This document shows positions 28,521 to 37,046 of a stretch of DNA of 64,000 nucleotides, piece by piece. The stretch lies in contig NZ_JHXW01000009.1 in assembly GCF_000622245.1 (NCBI RefSeq), positions 1 through 64,000 of the forward strand. Reading direction: 5' to 3'. Every line of letters begins with the position of its first letter. Within the stretch, counting starts at the first letter, position 1. Made by a program: the position numbers and the translations under genes. The notes under the pieces were generated by a model that saw only the letters and a program-made list of their open reading frames with translations, made no database searches and had not been told where the DNA came from. This DNA comes from Fusobacterium perfoetens ATCC 29250. Its GTDB lineage: Bacteria; Fusobacteriota; Fusobacteriia; Fusobacteriales; Fusobacteriaceae.

Positions 28521-29504
28521 TTAATCTCCCACTGATATAATTATTTTATTTTTTAACTTTTTATCCTCTTTTAAATTTTCTATTCCTAATTTTTTAGAAA
28601 TTTTAAAAGCAACAAAGTAATCTTCTGGATTATAAAAAATTTGACTTCCTTTTTCTGAAACCTTAGTATCTATTGATTTTATTCCTAAATATCCAGATTT
28701 TTCTAAGGTTCTCTTATAAATATCCTTTTCTTTATTTTTTCCTTTTAATTCTATATCATATATTTTATCAGTTTCTTTTCCTAGTACCATAATTACATTA
28801 GCTAAAGTAGGTATTGTAGCATCTTCTTTTAATTTAAAATATTTTTCATCAACAGTCATCACTATATCTTCTACTTGTTTTCTATTTAAATCATTAATTA
28901 TAATATAACTTTCATTTATATTAGTTTCATAGTTAGCTGCATTACATTTTATTCCTAAAACTTTCTTTAATTTTTCACCAGTTCTTCTAGCATATCCAGC
29001 TTTACCATTAGCATTAAGAATATCAACAACTATCTTTGAATTTTCAATAGTTGCTTTTTCTTCTATATTATAAAAATCTTCAAATAAATTTTCTATACTA
29101 GAGGTTAATATATATCTTTTATCATCTACCATTACTTCTGGAACTTTTTTAGAATTTTGTACTTTTAAATCTATATTTCCAACTTTTGCTACTTTATAAT
29201 CCTCTATTTTTTCTGGAAAAATATAATTTATATTGTTTAAAATCTCAGTATAATTTTTTACTTTTATTAAATCTTCTATTGTTTTTTCTTTATCTAATTG
29301 TATGTCAAAAGGTATTTCTATAGCTAATTTATCTTCATAAACTAAAAATATATTCTGTTTACCTACTAACATATATCTACTGTAATTTTCCTTATTTGTA
29401 TTATCACGTAAAGCAACAAATATTAAAGAACAAACAAAAATTGTAAATACTATTAATCCACTTAAAACATACTTTATTCTTGTTAATCTTTTTTTATAAT
29501 TCAC
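28521..29504 (-). CDS. LytR_C-domain membrane-anchored protein
   Basis: A 327-residue protein with one N-terminal membrane span (about residues 12-32, VLSGLIVFTIFVCSLIFVAL) and a large outer part. Residues ~160-245 match the LytR cell-envelope C-terminal domain (LytR_C): VVDILNANGKAGYARRTGEKLKK and NVIMVLGKETD. The catalytic LytR-CpsA-Psr domain is absent, so this is not a teichoic-acid ligase. The function is unknown. It starts with GTG inside the mtaB end (11-bp overlap). Confidence 0.75.
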   Translation of the reverse strand: MNYKKRLTRIKYVLSGLIVFTIFVCSLIFVALRDNTNKENYSRYMLVGKQNIFLVYEDKLAIEIPFDIQLDKEKTIEDLIKVKNYTEILNNINYIFPEKIEDYKVAKVGNIDLKVQNSKKVPEVMVDDKRYILTSSIENLFEDFYNIEEKATIENSKIVVDILNANGKAGYARRTGEKLKKVLGIKCNAANYETNINESYIIINDLNRKQVEDIVMTVDEKYFKLKEDATIPTLANVIMVLGKETDKIYDIELKGKNKEKDIYKRTLEKSGYLGIKSIDTKVSEKGSQIFYNPEDYFVAFKISKKLGIENLKEDKKLKNKIIISVGD

Positions 29505-30804
29505 CTATCAACATCCCCTTTTCTATAGAGATTATTTCTATATTAATTTCATCATTTACTTGTAATTTAATTCCAGTTTTATTTTTTATCTTTACTCTTA
29601 AATAATTTTGACTGTATCCATAATAACTATTTTCTTTTTCTTCTTCTATTAATACTTGGACTTTCTTACCAATATATTTTTCTCTAATAATTCTATTTAT
29701 TTCTTTTTGAGCATTTTCTAAATCAATTACTCTCATTTTTCTTTGATGGATATCTACTTTTCCATCTAATTTAACTGCCTGTGTATTTTCTCTTTCTGAA
29801 TATGGAAAAACATGTAAATCAGAAAATTTAATTTCTTCTATTACCTTTTTAGTATTTTCATATCTTTCCTTAGTTTCTCCAGGAAAACCAACTATAACAT
29901 CTGCTGTATACTCTATCTCTGGAATATTATCTCTCAATTTTTTTAGTCTTTCTTTTATAAGAGATGTTCCATAATTTCTTCTCATAAGTCTTAAAATCTC
30001 ATCATCACAAGATTGTAAAGATATATGTAAATGAGGCATTATTTTTTTATTTTTCATTACCTCTATAAACCTATCACTTATTCTATCTGGATATATAGAA
30101 CCTATCCTTATTCTAGTAATTCCTTCAATTTTTACAATTTCTTCTAATAATTCTTCAAAAGTTCTTGGCATATCTAAGTCTTTTCCATAATCACCTATAT
30201 TAATACCAATAAGAATTATCTCTTTATATCCCTCTAAAGATAATTTTCTTGCTTCCTCTAGGATATTTTGGAAATCTCTAGACCTACTTCTCCCTCTTCC
30301 AAAAGGTATTTTACAATAGGAACAAAAGTTATTGCAACCATCTTGTATTTTTATATAAGCTCTTGACATCTCTCTTAAAGTAGAAAACTCTAACTCTTTA
30401 TATTTTTTCTCCATAAAGATATCAGAAATCATTAAATGATTTTTTACCTCGTTTTTTTCTAATTCTTTTACAAGATTTACTATTTCCTCTTTATTACTGT
30501 TTCCTACTACATAATCTACTTCATCTATATTTAATAACTCTTCCCCATTAGTTTGAGCATAGCACCCTGTTACTATAACTTTACTTTTGGGATTGTTTTT
30601 CTTTGCTCTTCTCAGTATATTTCTTGTTTTTTTATCAGCTATTGATGTAACAGTACAAGAATTTACTATATAATAATCTGAATATTCTTCAAATTCTACA
30701 TTTTCATACCCTAGATTCATAAGTTTTGTTTTTAAACTCTCAGTTTCATACTGATTAACTTTACAACCTAAAGTATAAAAAGCTACTTTTTTATTTAAAC
30801 TCAT
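29494..30804 (-). CDS. mtaB: tRNA t6A37 C2-methylthiotransferase
   Basis: A 436-residue radical-SAM methylthiotransferase. The N-terminal UPF0004 domain begins AFYTLGCKVNQYETESL with its three cluster Cys (GCKVNQ, NSCTVTS, VTGCYAQ). The radical-SAM CxxxCxxC is GCNNFCSYCKIP. A C-terminal TRAM domain lies at ~370-436. It makes ms2t6A in tRNAs decoding ANN codons. GCKVNQ is typical of MtaB and not MiaB. It overlaps rsmE by 14 bp; RBS AGGAGG. Confidence 0.94.
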   Translation of the reverse strand: MSLNKKVAFYTLGCKVNQYETESLKTKLMNLGYENVEFEEYSDYYIVNSCTVTSIADKKTRNILRRAKKNNPKSKVIVTGCYAQTNGEELLNIDEVDYVVGNSNKEEIVNLVKELEKNEVKNHLMISDIFMEKKYKELEFSTLREMSRAYIKIQDGCNNFCSYCKIPFGRGRSRSRDFQNILEEARKLSLEGYKEIILIGINIGDYGKDLDMPRTFEELLEEIVKIEGITRIRIGSIYPDRISDRFIEVMKNKKIMPHLHISLQSCDDEILRLMRRNYGTSLIKERLKKLRDNIPEIEYTADVIVGFPGETKERYENTKKVIEEIKFSDLHVFPYSERENTQAVKLDGKVDIHQRKMRVIDLENAQKEINRIIREKYIGKKVQVLIEEEKENSYYGYSQNYLRVKIKNKTGIKLQVNDEINIEIISIEKGMLIGEL

Positions 30805-31504
30805 TGATTAGTATTCCTCCTACTACAATACTTGCAGTCTCCGCTCTCAAAATATTTCTACCTAAAGTTACTATATTTGTCTTTTCAATGCTCTTTAAAA
30901 ACTCAATTTCTTCTGTATCAAATCCACCTTCTGGCCCAATAATATATAAAATCTTCTTAGGATTTGTCGTTAAATTTTTAAAAAGTGTTTTTAATTTTTT
31001 ATCTTCTTCACATTCATATGGAACTATGATTAAATCATATTTTGAAAAATCTATATCTTTTAATTTAGTTAAATTTTCTATTTTTAAAAATTTAGTTCTT
31101 TGACATTGTTTAACAGCTTCTCTTGAAATTACATCCCATTTATCTTTTTTCTCATTTAATTTTACTATTGTTCTTTTAGTTTCTAATGGTATTATTTTAT
31201 CTACACCTACTTCTGTAAGTTTTTGGATAGTTAATTCCATCTTATCATTTTTTATTACTGAAATTCCTGCTGTAATTTCAACCCCGTCTTCTTGAGCTAC
31301 TTTTTTTTCTGTTATTTCTAAAAAAATCTCTTTTTTTTCTATAGTTTGAACTCTGCAAATATATTCATTTTCGCCATCTACAGCTCTTATAATATCATCT
31401 TCTTTAATTCTAAAAGAATTTTTCAAATGATTAATATCATTTTTGTCTCTAACTTCTATTATATTTCCTGATATATCTTTTTTTTCTACAACTACTGTTA
31501 TCAT
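30791..31504 (-). CDS. rsmE: 16S rRNA m3U1498 methyltransferase
   Basis: A 237-residue SPOUT-class methyltransferase. An N-terminal PUA-like domain precedes the knotted SAM-binding C-terminus YIIGPEGGFDTEEIEFL and LGRNILRAETASIVVGGIL, which are signature RsmE motifs. EAVKQCQRTKFLKI is also conserved. It methylates N3 of U1498 in 16S rRNA. RBS GAGGAT precedes the ATG. It lies 14 bp after the Rrf2 gene. Confidence 0.95.
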   Translation of the reverse strand: MITVVVEKKDISGNIIEVRDKNDINHLKNSFRIKEDDIIRAVDGENEYICRVQTIEKKEIFLEITEKKVAQEDGVEITAGISVIKNDKMELTIQKLTEVGVDKIIPLETKRTIVKLNEKKDKWDVISREAVKQCQRTKFLKIENLTKLKDIDFSKYDLIIVPYECEEDKKLKTLFKNLTTNPKKILYIIGPEGGFDTEEIEFLKSIEKTNIVTLGRNILRAETASIVVGGILINEFK

Positions 31505-31518
31505 CTTTTATCCTCAAA

Positions 31519-31941
31519 TTAAATTATATCTTTATTTTTAACTAAATCTTCTAAAGTAGTGGATTTTAGAATATCTTTCATAGCACTATCTAATCTATTC
31601 CAAATACAAGTCCCATTACACCCATCATTTGAACACTCTTTAGTTTCTTTTACATTTTCATTACAATTAATTATTCTATCATCATCATCTAAAATTTTAT
31701 ATATTCTATAAAGAGTGATTTCATTTGGATTAATTAATAATTTATACCCACCATTTGGTCCTCTTTTTCCTTCAATTATATTTTCATTTTTTAATTTGTT
31801 TAGTATTTGTTCTAAATATTGTATAGAAATATCCTCTTTTTCAGATATCTCTTTTATTCTTACCATCTTTCCTTTTAAACTTTCTTCTACTATATACACT
31901 AAAGCTTTTAATCCATACCTAACTTTTGTGTTTATTTTCAT
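31519..31941 (-). CDS. Rrf2 family transcriptional regulator
   Basis: A 140-residue regulator. The winged helix begins INTKVRYGLKALVYIVEES and has the recognition region ISIQYLEQILNKLKNENIIEGKRGPNGGYKL. The C-terminal half has four Cys, three of them in ECSNDGCNGTC, a pattern often used to bind an Fe-S cluster in this family (IscR, NsrR). It may sense iron, redox state or nitric oxide. The start at 31941 has AGGAG 8 nt upstream; 4 bp separate it from ruvB. A perfect inverted repeat over the ruvB promoter (32969) could be its operator, by inference. Confidence 0.85.
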   Translation of the reverse strand: MKINTKVRYGLKALVYIVEESLKGKMVRIKEISEKEDISIQYLEQILNKLKNENIIEGKRGPNGGYKLLINPNEITLYRIYKILDDDDRIINCNENVKETKECSNDGCNGTCIWNRLDSAMKDILKSTTLEDLVKNKDII

Positions 31942-31945
31942 TTTC

Positions 31946-32935
31946 TTACTCCTTATCTTTAAAATACTCTCTACATTTCTCTGTAACAACTCTTCCTCTA
32001 GGAGTTCTTTTAATATATCCTTTTTTTACTAAATAAGGCTCATAAACTTCTTCTATTGTTCTTCTATCCTCTCCCAATAAAAGTGAAAGAGTTTCTATTC
32101 CTACAGGTCCACCATTATAATTTTCTAACATAGAGTTTATAATTCCTCTATCTAAATCATCTAATCCCTCTTTATCTATTCCTAATAACTCTAAAGAATC
32201 TAAAACTATTTTTTTAGTGATTATTCCATTTCCTTTTATTTCAGCATAATCTCTTATTCTTTTTAAAAATCTATTAGCTATTCTAGGCGTTCCTCTGCTT
32301 CTTCTAGCTATTTCTAAAGCTCCCTCTTTACTGATTTCTACCTCTAAAACTTTTGCTCCTCTTATTAAAATTTCTACTAATTCTTCATCTGTATAATACT
32401 CCATTCTATGAGTTACTCCAAATCTATCTCTTAATGGAGAACTTAAAAGCCCAGCTCTTGTTGTAGCTCCTATTAATGTAAAAGGTGGTAACTCTATTCT
32501 TATAGATTTAGCTGAAGGACCTTTACCTATAATAATATCTAACTCCCCATCTTCCATAGCTGGATATAAAATTTCCTCTACAGATGTATTAAGTCTATGT
32601 ATCTCATCAATAAATAATATATCATTTTCTTCTAAAGACGTTAAAATAGCAGCTAAATCCCCTGCTTTATCCAATACTGGTCCTGAAGTTATTCTTAAAT
32701 TTGTTCCCATCTCATTAGCTATCACTCCAGCCAAAGTAGTTTTTCCTAATCCAGGAGGACCATACAATAATATATGATCTATACAAGAATTTCTTCTTTT
32801 AGCTGCTTCTATAAAAATCTTCATTTTTTCTTTTAATAATGATTGCCCAATATATTCATCAAAACGTTTTGGTCTAAGAGTTTTTTGTATTTCTTTTTCA
32901 TTTTCCAACTCTTTTTCCGTAACAAATCTTTCCAT
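31946..32935 (-). CDS. ruvB: Holliday junction branch migration helicase RuvB
   Basis: A 329-residue AAA+ motor. Walker A GPPGLGKT is at residues 59-66; Walker B LFIDEIHR, sensor 1 [18 protein letters not shown] and the C-terminal winged helix ending [10 protein letters not shown] are all present. It drives branch migration with RuvA. ruvA and ruvC are not adjacent. It is the first gene of the 16-gene minus-strand run; RBS GAGGAG. Confidence 0.98.
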   Translation of the reverse strand: MERFVTEKELENEKEIQKTLRPKRFDEYIGQSLLKEKMKIFIEAAKRRNSCIDHILLYGPPGLGKTTLAGVIANEMGTNLRITSGPVLDKAGDLAAILTSLEENDILFIDEIHRLNTSVEEILYPAMEDGELDIIIGKGPSAKSIRIELPPFTLIGATTRAGLLSSPLRDRFGVTHRMEYYTDEELVEILIRGAKVLEVEISKEGALEIARRSRGTPRIANRFLKRIRDYAEIKGNGIITKKIVLDSLELLGIDKEGLDDLDRGIINSMLENYNGGPVGIETLSLLLGEDRRTIEEVYEPYLVKKGYIKRTPRGRVVTEKCREYFKDKE

Positions 32936-32968
32936 TGTTCTCCTCTAAACATTCCTTATCTATTTTAT

Positions 32969-32995
32969 AAACTATTATATCATTTATAATAGTTT
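32969..32995. repeat. Perfect 11-bp inverted repeat, candidate operator
   Basis: Arms AAACTATTATA (32969-32979) and TATAATAGTTT (32985-32995) are separated by five bases. The left arm contains the predicted -10 box of ruvB on the minus strand, and the right arm lies in the -35/-10 spacer. Such placement is typical of a repressor site. The Rrf2 protein encoded next to ruvB is the obvious candidate ligand, but this is inference; a chance AT-rich palindrome is possible. Confidence 0.45.
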
Positions 32996-33001
32996 TTTAA
33001 A
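32974..33001 (-). promoter_or_regulatory. Candidate ruvB-operon promoter
   Basis: On the minus strand TTTAAA (32996-33001) and a perfect TATAAT (32974-32979) are 16 bp apart, with a start near 32967 and a 32-nt leader. The -35 match is only 4/6. The -10 and spacer coincide with the 27-bp inverted repeat. Confidence 0.45.
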
Positions 33002-33062
33002 AGTTTTTTTATAATATAATATATATTTATTTAAGATTACTCTTTATATTTTCTAAATAGAA

Positions 33063-33091
33063 TTGTATTCTTTTTAAATATATAGTATAAT
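33063..33091 (+). promoter_or_regulatory. Candidate promoter of the 33125 gene
   Basis: TTGTAT (33063-33068) and a perfect TATAAT (33086-33091) are 17 bp apart. The predicted start near 33098 leaves about 27 nt before the ATG, including the AAAGGAGG ribosome-binding site. Confidence 0.6.
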
Positions 33092-33124
33092 ATACAAAAT
33101 AAAGATTTAAAAGGAGGATAAATA

Positions 33125-33949
33125 ATGATAAAAAAAGTTTGGGGTATGTATTTCACTGGTACTGAAACTACAAAAAAAGTAGTCAATCATATAGGAAAAA
33201 ATCTAGCAAATAAATTAAATGTTGAATTTGAGGAATATGATTTTAGTTTACCTTCTGTAAGAAAAGTAGAAAAATCTTTTACAACTGAAGATTTAGTTGT
33301 ATTTGGAGTTCCTGTTATTGCTGGAAGAGTTCCTAACTTATTATTAAAATATTTAGATACTTTAAAAGGAAATGGAGCTCTTGCTGTTCCTGTAGTTTTA
33401 TATGGAAATAGAAATTTTGATGATGCTTTAATAGAATTAAGAAATATCTTAAATGATAAAGGATTAAAACCAATTGCTGGAGGAGCTTTCATTGGAGAGC
33501 ATTCATTCTCTACTATATTAGGAGCTGGAAGACCAGATGAAAAAGATATGGATATAGCTACATCTTTTGCTACAAGTATCTTTGAAAAAATTACTAGTAA
33601 AGATTTTGACCCTGATAAATTAGTAGAAGTAAAAGGAGAAACTCCTATTCGTTTCTATTATCAACCTAGAGATTCTAAAGGAAATCCAATAGATATTAGA
33701 AAAGTTAAACCAAAAACAAATAAAGACCTTTGTACAAAATGTGGAACTTGTGTAGCTATATGTCCAATGGGTTCTATTAATCCAGAAGATCCTAGTGATG
33801 TTTTTGGAATTTGTATGAAATGTTGTGCTTGTGTAAAAAGATGTCCTAATGGGGCTAAATATTATGATGATGCTAATTACTTATATCATCAACACGAATT
33901 AGAAGATCAATATGCTTCTACTAGAAAAGAACCTGAACTTTTCTTATAA
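33125..33949 (+). CDS. Flavodoxin-like protein fused to a 2[4Fe-4S] ferredoxin domain (EFR1 family type)
   Basis: A 274-residue fusion. The N-terminal flavodoxin-like domain starts VWGMYFTGTETTKKVV, the FMN phosphate-binding type of loop. The C-terminal domain carries two cluster motifs, CTKCGTCVAICP and CMKCCACVKRCP, each CxxCxxCxxxCP. It is likely a cytoplasmic electron carrier between ferredoxin and flavin; the partner is unknown. It is a single gene with its own promoter and terminator, preceded by AAAGGAGG. Confidence 0.85.
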   Translation: MIKKVWGMYFTGTETTKKVVNHIGKNLANKLNVEFEEYDFSLPSVRKVEKSFTTEDLVVFGVPVIAGRVPNLLLKYLDTLKGNGALAVPVVLYGNRNFDDALIELRNILNDKGLKPIAGGAFIGEHSFSTILGAGRPDEKDMDIATSFATSIFEKITSKDFDPDKLVEVKGETPIRFYYQPRDSKGNPIDIRKVKPKTNKDLCTKCGTCVAICPMGSINPEDPSDVFGICMKCCACVKRCPNGAKYYDDANYLYHQHELEDQYASTRKEPELFL

Positions 33950-33971
33950 AATTAAATAAACTATAATAAAT

Positions 33972-34001
33972 AAAGGGTATTACAATTATGTAATACCCTT
34001 T
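33972..34001. terminator. Bidirectional terminator between the ferredoxin fusion and rpsA
   Basis: A perfect 12-bp stem AAAGGGTATTAC/GTAATACCCTTT with a 6-nt loop. It is followed by TGTATTTTT on the plus strand and by TATTTATTAT on the minus strand. It serves the plus gene ending at 33949 and the minus gene ending at 34015. Closely related stems occur at 57426 and 58212. Confidence 0.85.
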
Positions 34002-34014
34002 GTATTTTTAGTTA

Positions 34015-35607
34015 TTATTCTCCTGCTGTTCCATATTTTTCTAATAATTCTTTTGTTTCATTTCTTTCTAAATCAATTTCATATGATTTTATAGAAATTT
34101 TTATTCTTTGTTTTTCTTTATCTATTTCAATAATTTTTCCTTTTACAATATCTCCAACTTTAAATTTATCTCTTACATTTTTTATAAAATCTTTAGAAAG
34201 TAATTGTGTTGGAATAAATCCATCTACTCCCTCTTCTAAGTTTACAAATACTCCAAAATCTTGAATATTTTTGATTGGTTTTTCTACAACATCTCCAACT
34301 TTATAATTTCTTAAAGCTTTTTCCCAAGGACTTTCTTCTAAAGCTTTAATACTTCCTTTAATTTTTTTCTCATTAATATCTAATTCTGTTACTTGTAATT
34401 CAACTACTTCATCTTTTTTGAATTTTTTATTTCCTATCCAACAGAAATCAGCTTGATGAACAAAAATATCTACTCCCTCTTCTACTTCTATAAATATTCC
34501 ATAAGGTTTAACTTCTGTTACTTTTCCAGAAACTTTATTTCCTACAGCATATTTAGTTTCAGCATTAGTCCATGGGTCCTCAGATAATTGTTTAATTCCT
34601 AATTTTAATTTTCTTGATTCTGGTTTAAATTCAAGAACTTTTACTTTTATAGTATCTCCTACTTTAACAAATTCATTGATAGATACTTTTTTCTTATTCC
34701 ATGTTAAATCAGAAATATGAATTAATCCTTCAACCCCATCTAATATTTCAACAAGAACTCCATATGGTAATATCTTTGTTACTTTTGCATCTACTACATC
34801 TTCTACTTTATAAGTTTCTCCAGCTATATCCCAAGGATTTCTAGTTAAAGATTTTATTGAAAGTTTGATATTTTTCTTATCTTCTTCTAATTCAATAACT
34901 TTTACTGTTATTTTATCTCCAACATTATATCCTTCAATTTTTTCAGATTTTTTCCATGAAAGCTCAGAAATATGAATAAATCCTCTTAATTTTCCAATAG
35001 CTACTACTATTCCGAAAGGTAATATTTCAGTTACTACACCTTCTACTGTATCCCCTACAGAAATCTTTTCAAATTCTTCTTTTTTCTCTGCCATAACAAC
35101 ATCTTTTCTAGATACAGTTACTTTTTTACCTTTTTTATCTTCTTTGATTTCTTTTACCATAAATTCTAATTCTTTTCCTATTATTTCATTAGAATTTTTA
35201 GTTTCTGATAAAGATTTAGGTAAGAATGCTTGATGAGAATATATTTCTACAATATATCCACCTTTTATTTCTTTTAATACTTTTCCTACTATTTTTTCTT
35301 CATTAGTTGATGCTGCTTTGATTTTTTCCCATCCAAGTTCCATTTCTATTCTTCTTCTAGAACCTATTAAATACTCTCCTTCTGGAGTTTCTCCAACTAG
35401 CATAACCTCTATTTCATCACCAACATTATAGTCTGTTAATTCTTCAGTTCTAACTCTTACTGTAGTTGCTTCTCCAGGAACATCTAGAAAGCAAAAGTTT
35501 CTCTCTTTACTTTCAATACGTCCAACTACTTTTTTTCCATTCCCTCCTTCAGATGGTAGGTAATTTTCTAGTAGTTCTTCAAATTCATTATAATCCATGT
35601 TTGTCAT
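34015..35607 (-). CDS. rpsA: Ribosomal protein S1
   Basis: A 530-residue protein with six S1-type OB domains, as in E. coli S1. The first two (near residues 20-165) are degenerate and ribosome-binding-like. The last four have clear motifs such as FGIVVAIGKLRGFIHISEL, YGVLVEILDGVEGLIHISDL, YGIFIEVEEGVDIFVHQADF and FGVFVNLEEGVDGFIP. It helps mRNA binding during initiation. The ATG overlaps the ispH end by 20 bp, with GGGGGAAC as its RBS inside ispH; an ATG three codons later is also possible. Confidence 0.93.
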   Translation of the reverse strand: MTNMDYNEFEELLENYLPSEGGNGKKVVGRIESKERNFCFLDVPGEATTVRVRTEELTDYNVGDEIEVMLVGETPEGEYLIGSRRRIEMELGWEKIKAASTNEEKIVGKVLKEIKGGYIVEIYSHQAFLPKSLSETKNSNEIIGKELEFMVKEIKEDKKGKKVTVSRKDVVMAEKKEEFEKISVGDTVEGVVTEILPFGIVVAIGKLRGFIHISELSWKKSEKIEGYNVGDKITVKVIELEEDKKNIKLSIKSLTRNPWDIAGETYKVEDVVDAKVTKILPYGVLVEILDGVEGLIHISDLTWNKKKVSINEFVKVGDTIKVKVLEFKPESRKLKLGIKQLSEDPWTNAETKYAVGNKVSGKVTEVKPYGIFIEVEEGVDIFVHQADFCWIGNKKFKKDEVVELQVTELDINEKKIKGSIKALEESPWEKALRNYKVGDVVEKPIKNIQDFGVFVNLEEGVDGFIPTQLLSKDFIKNVRDKFKVGDIVKGKIIEIDKEKQRIKISIKSYEIDLERNETKELLEKYGTAGE

Positions 35608-36475
35608 CCAAGTTCCCCCTTATATATTTTTCTATCTCTATTATTATTTTTTCTGGTGTTGATGCTCCTGCCGTAATTCCAACCATAGAAATACCTTTAA
35701 ACCAATTTAAATCTAATTGACTTTTATCTTCTATAAGATGACTATTCTCATTAATATTTTTAGATAATTCCAAAAGTTTTTTACTATTTGAACTAGTTTT
35801 ATCTCCAACTACTAAAACTAATTCAACTTCAGAAGCAAGTTTTTCTACTGCTCTTTGTCTTTCATATGTAGCTCCACAAATTTTACTATAGATTTCTATA
35901 TTTTTAAAATTCACCACAATATAATCTTTTATTTTAAAAAATATTTCTTTATTAAATGTAGTTTGTGTCAATAATGTATATGAAACTTTTTCATCAATCT
36001 TAAAATTAATAAATTCTTCATAGGAAGCAAATATCTTTATATTTTTACCAAAAGATATTATCCCCTTTACTTCTGGGTGGAACTTATCTCCAATAAAAAG
36101 TATTTCATTTCCTTTTTCTTCAGCTTCTATAAGAGCTTTCCTTATTTTTTCAACAAAAATACAAGTCGCATCATATAATTTACAATTACTTTTTTTTAAA
36201 ATATTATAAATTTCTTTCGTTGTTCCATGGGCTCTTATTACAACTAAATCTTTTGGACTAAGGTTTATCTTTCCATTTAATAAGTCTTCTTCTAATAATA
36301 TTTTAAACCCTTTTAAGACTAATTCATTTACAACATTTTTGTTATGAACTAACATCCCTAATATGTATATATTCTCAAATAAAGAATTATTTTTTTTGAT
36401 AATTTTTTCACAAAGATTCACAGCTCCAGATACTCCAAAGCAAAATCCCATTTTTTCAGCTCTTTTTATTATCAT
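35588..36475 (-). CDS. ispH: 4-hydroxy-3-methylbut-2-enyl diphosphate reductase
   Basis: A 295-residue iron-sulfur enzyme making IPP and DMAPP, the last MEP step. The three cluster Cys are in GFCFGVSGAV, YDATCIFVEK and SKICGATYERQRA. Substrate residues are in RAHGTTKEI and AGASTPEKI. It lies between ptsH and rpsA and overlaps rpsA. In many clostridia IspH and S1 are fused in one protein; here they are separate but overlapping frames. Its RBS GGAGAAG lies in the ptsH end. Confidence 0.96.
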   Translation of the reverse strand: MIIKRAEKMGFCFGVSGAVNLCEKIIKKNNSLFENIYILGMLVHNKNVVNELVLKGFKILLEEDLLNGKINLSPKDLVVIRAHGTTKEIYNILKKSNCKLYDATCIFVEKIRKALIEAEEKGNEILFIGDKFHPEVKGIISFGKNIKIFASYEEFINFKIDEKVSYTLLTQTTFNKEIFFKIKDYIVVNFKNIEIYSKICGATYERQRAVEKLASEVELVLVVGDKTSSNSKKLLELSKNINENSHLIEDKSQLDLNWFKGISMVGITAGASTPEKIIIEIEKYIRGNLDDKHGL

Positions 36476-36480
36476 AAAAA

Positions 36481-36750
36481 TTATTCTTCTCCAAATTGCT
36501 CTACTTCTATAAGATTTCTTAAAGCTTCTAACATCTCATTTTCATCACTACCATTAGCTGTAAGTGTAAGTATTGAACCTTGTTCTGCTGCTAAAAGCAT
36601 AAGTCCCATTATACTTTTTCCATTAATTTCTTCATCTTCATATTTTACTTTTATTTCAGAATTAAAATTTCCTGCTGTTTGAACAAAAAGTGAAGAAGGT
36701 CTAGCATGAAGTCCAGCTCTATTTTTTATCTCCACAGTAATTGTTTTCAT
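36481..36750 (-). CDS. ptsH: HPr, phosphocarrier protein of the PTS
   Basis: An 89-residue protein. His15 in AGLHARPSS is the PEP-dependent phosphorylation site. Ser46 in NGKSIMGLM matches the HPr kinase site, so carbon-catabolite control of the Firmicute kind is possible. ptsI is not adjacent. It is first in a ptsH-ispH-rpsA group, an odd functional mix. RBS AAGGAG. Confidence 0.96.
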   Translation of the reverse strand: MKTITVEIKNRAGLHARPSSLFVQTAGNFNSEIKVKYEDEEINGKSIMGLMLLAAEQGSILTLTANGSDENEMLEALRNLIEVEQFGEE

Positions 36751-36812
36751 AAACTATTACTCTCCTTTTTATAAATTTATATACTTAAATTTTTTAAACT
36801 ACATACAAATAA

Positions 36813-36841
36813 ATTATATATTATTTATAGCTATTTTTCAA
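36813..36841 (-). promoter_or_regulatory. Promoter of ptsH-ispH-rpsA
   Basis: On the minus strand TTGAAA (36836-36841) and a perfect TATAAT (36813-36818) are 17 bp apart, with a start near 36806 and a leader of about 55 nt. It has the same sequence quality as the hppA promoter. Confidence 0.65.
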
Positions 36842-36940
36842 ACTTTTTCTAAAAAATCTTTATTTTATTTTCATAGAAAAATACAAAAAAAAGGATATTT
36901 TAACAATATTAATTTTATAACATTCAAATTAAAAAAAAAC

Positions 36941-36969
36941 TTTACATAGAAATAAAATTATGATAAAAT
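36941..36969 (+). promoter_or_regulatory. Candidate glutamine synthetase promoter
   Basis: TTTACA (36941-36946) and TAAAAT (36964-36969) are 17 bp apart, giving a start near 36976 and a 70-nt AU-rich leader before the ATG. No nitrogen-regulator site was recognised. Confidence 0.55.
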
Positions 36970-37046
36970 TGCTCCCATAAATATTTTTTATAAAATTGTA
37001 TCTAAATATTATTTTTTTATATTTTAAATATATAGGAGGTTTTTTC

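Noticed and set aside
36996..37046. Seventeen extra N-terminal codons for glutamine synthetase
   Set aside because: The in-frame upstream start lacks an RBS, while AGGAGG lies 8 nt before the ATG at 37047, where GSIII homology begins.
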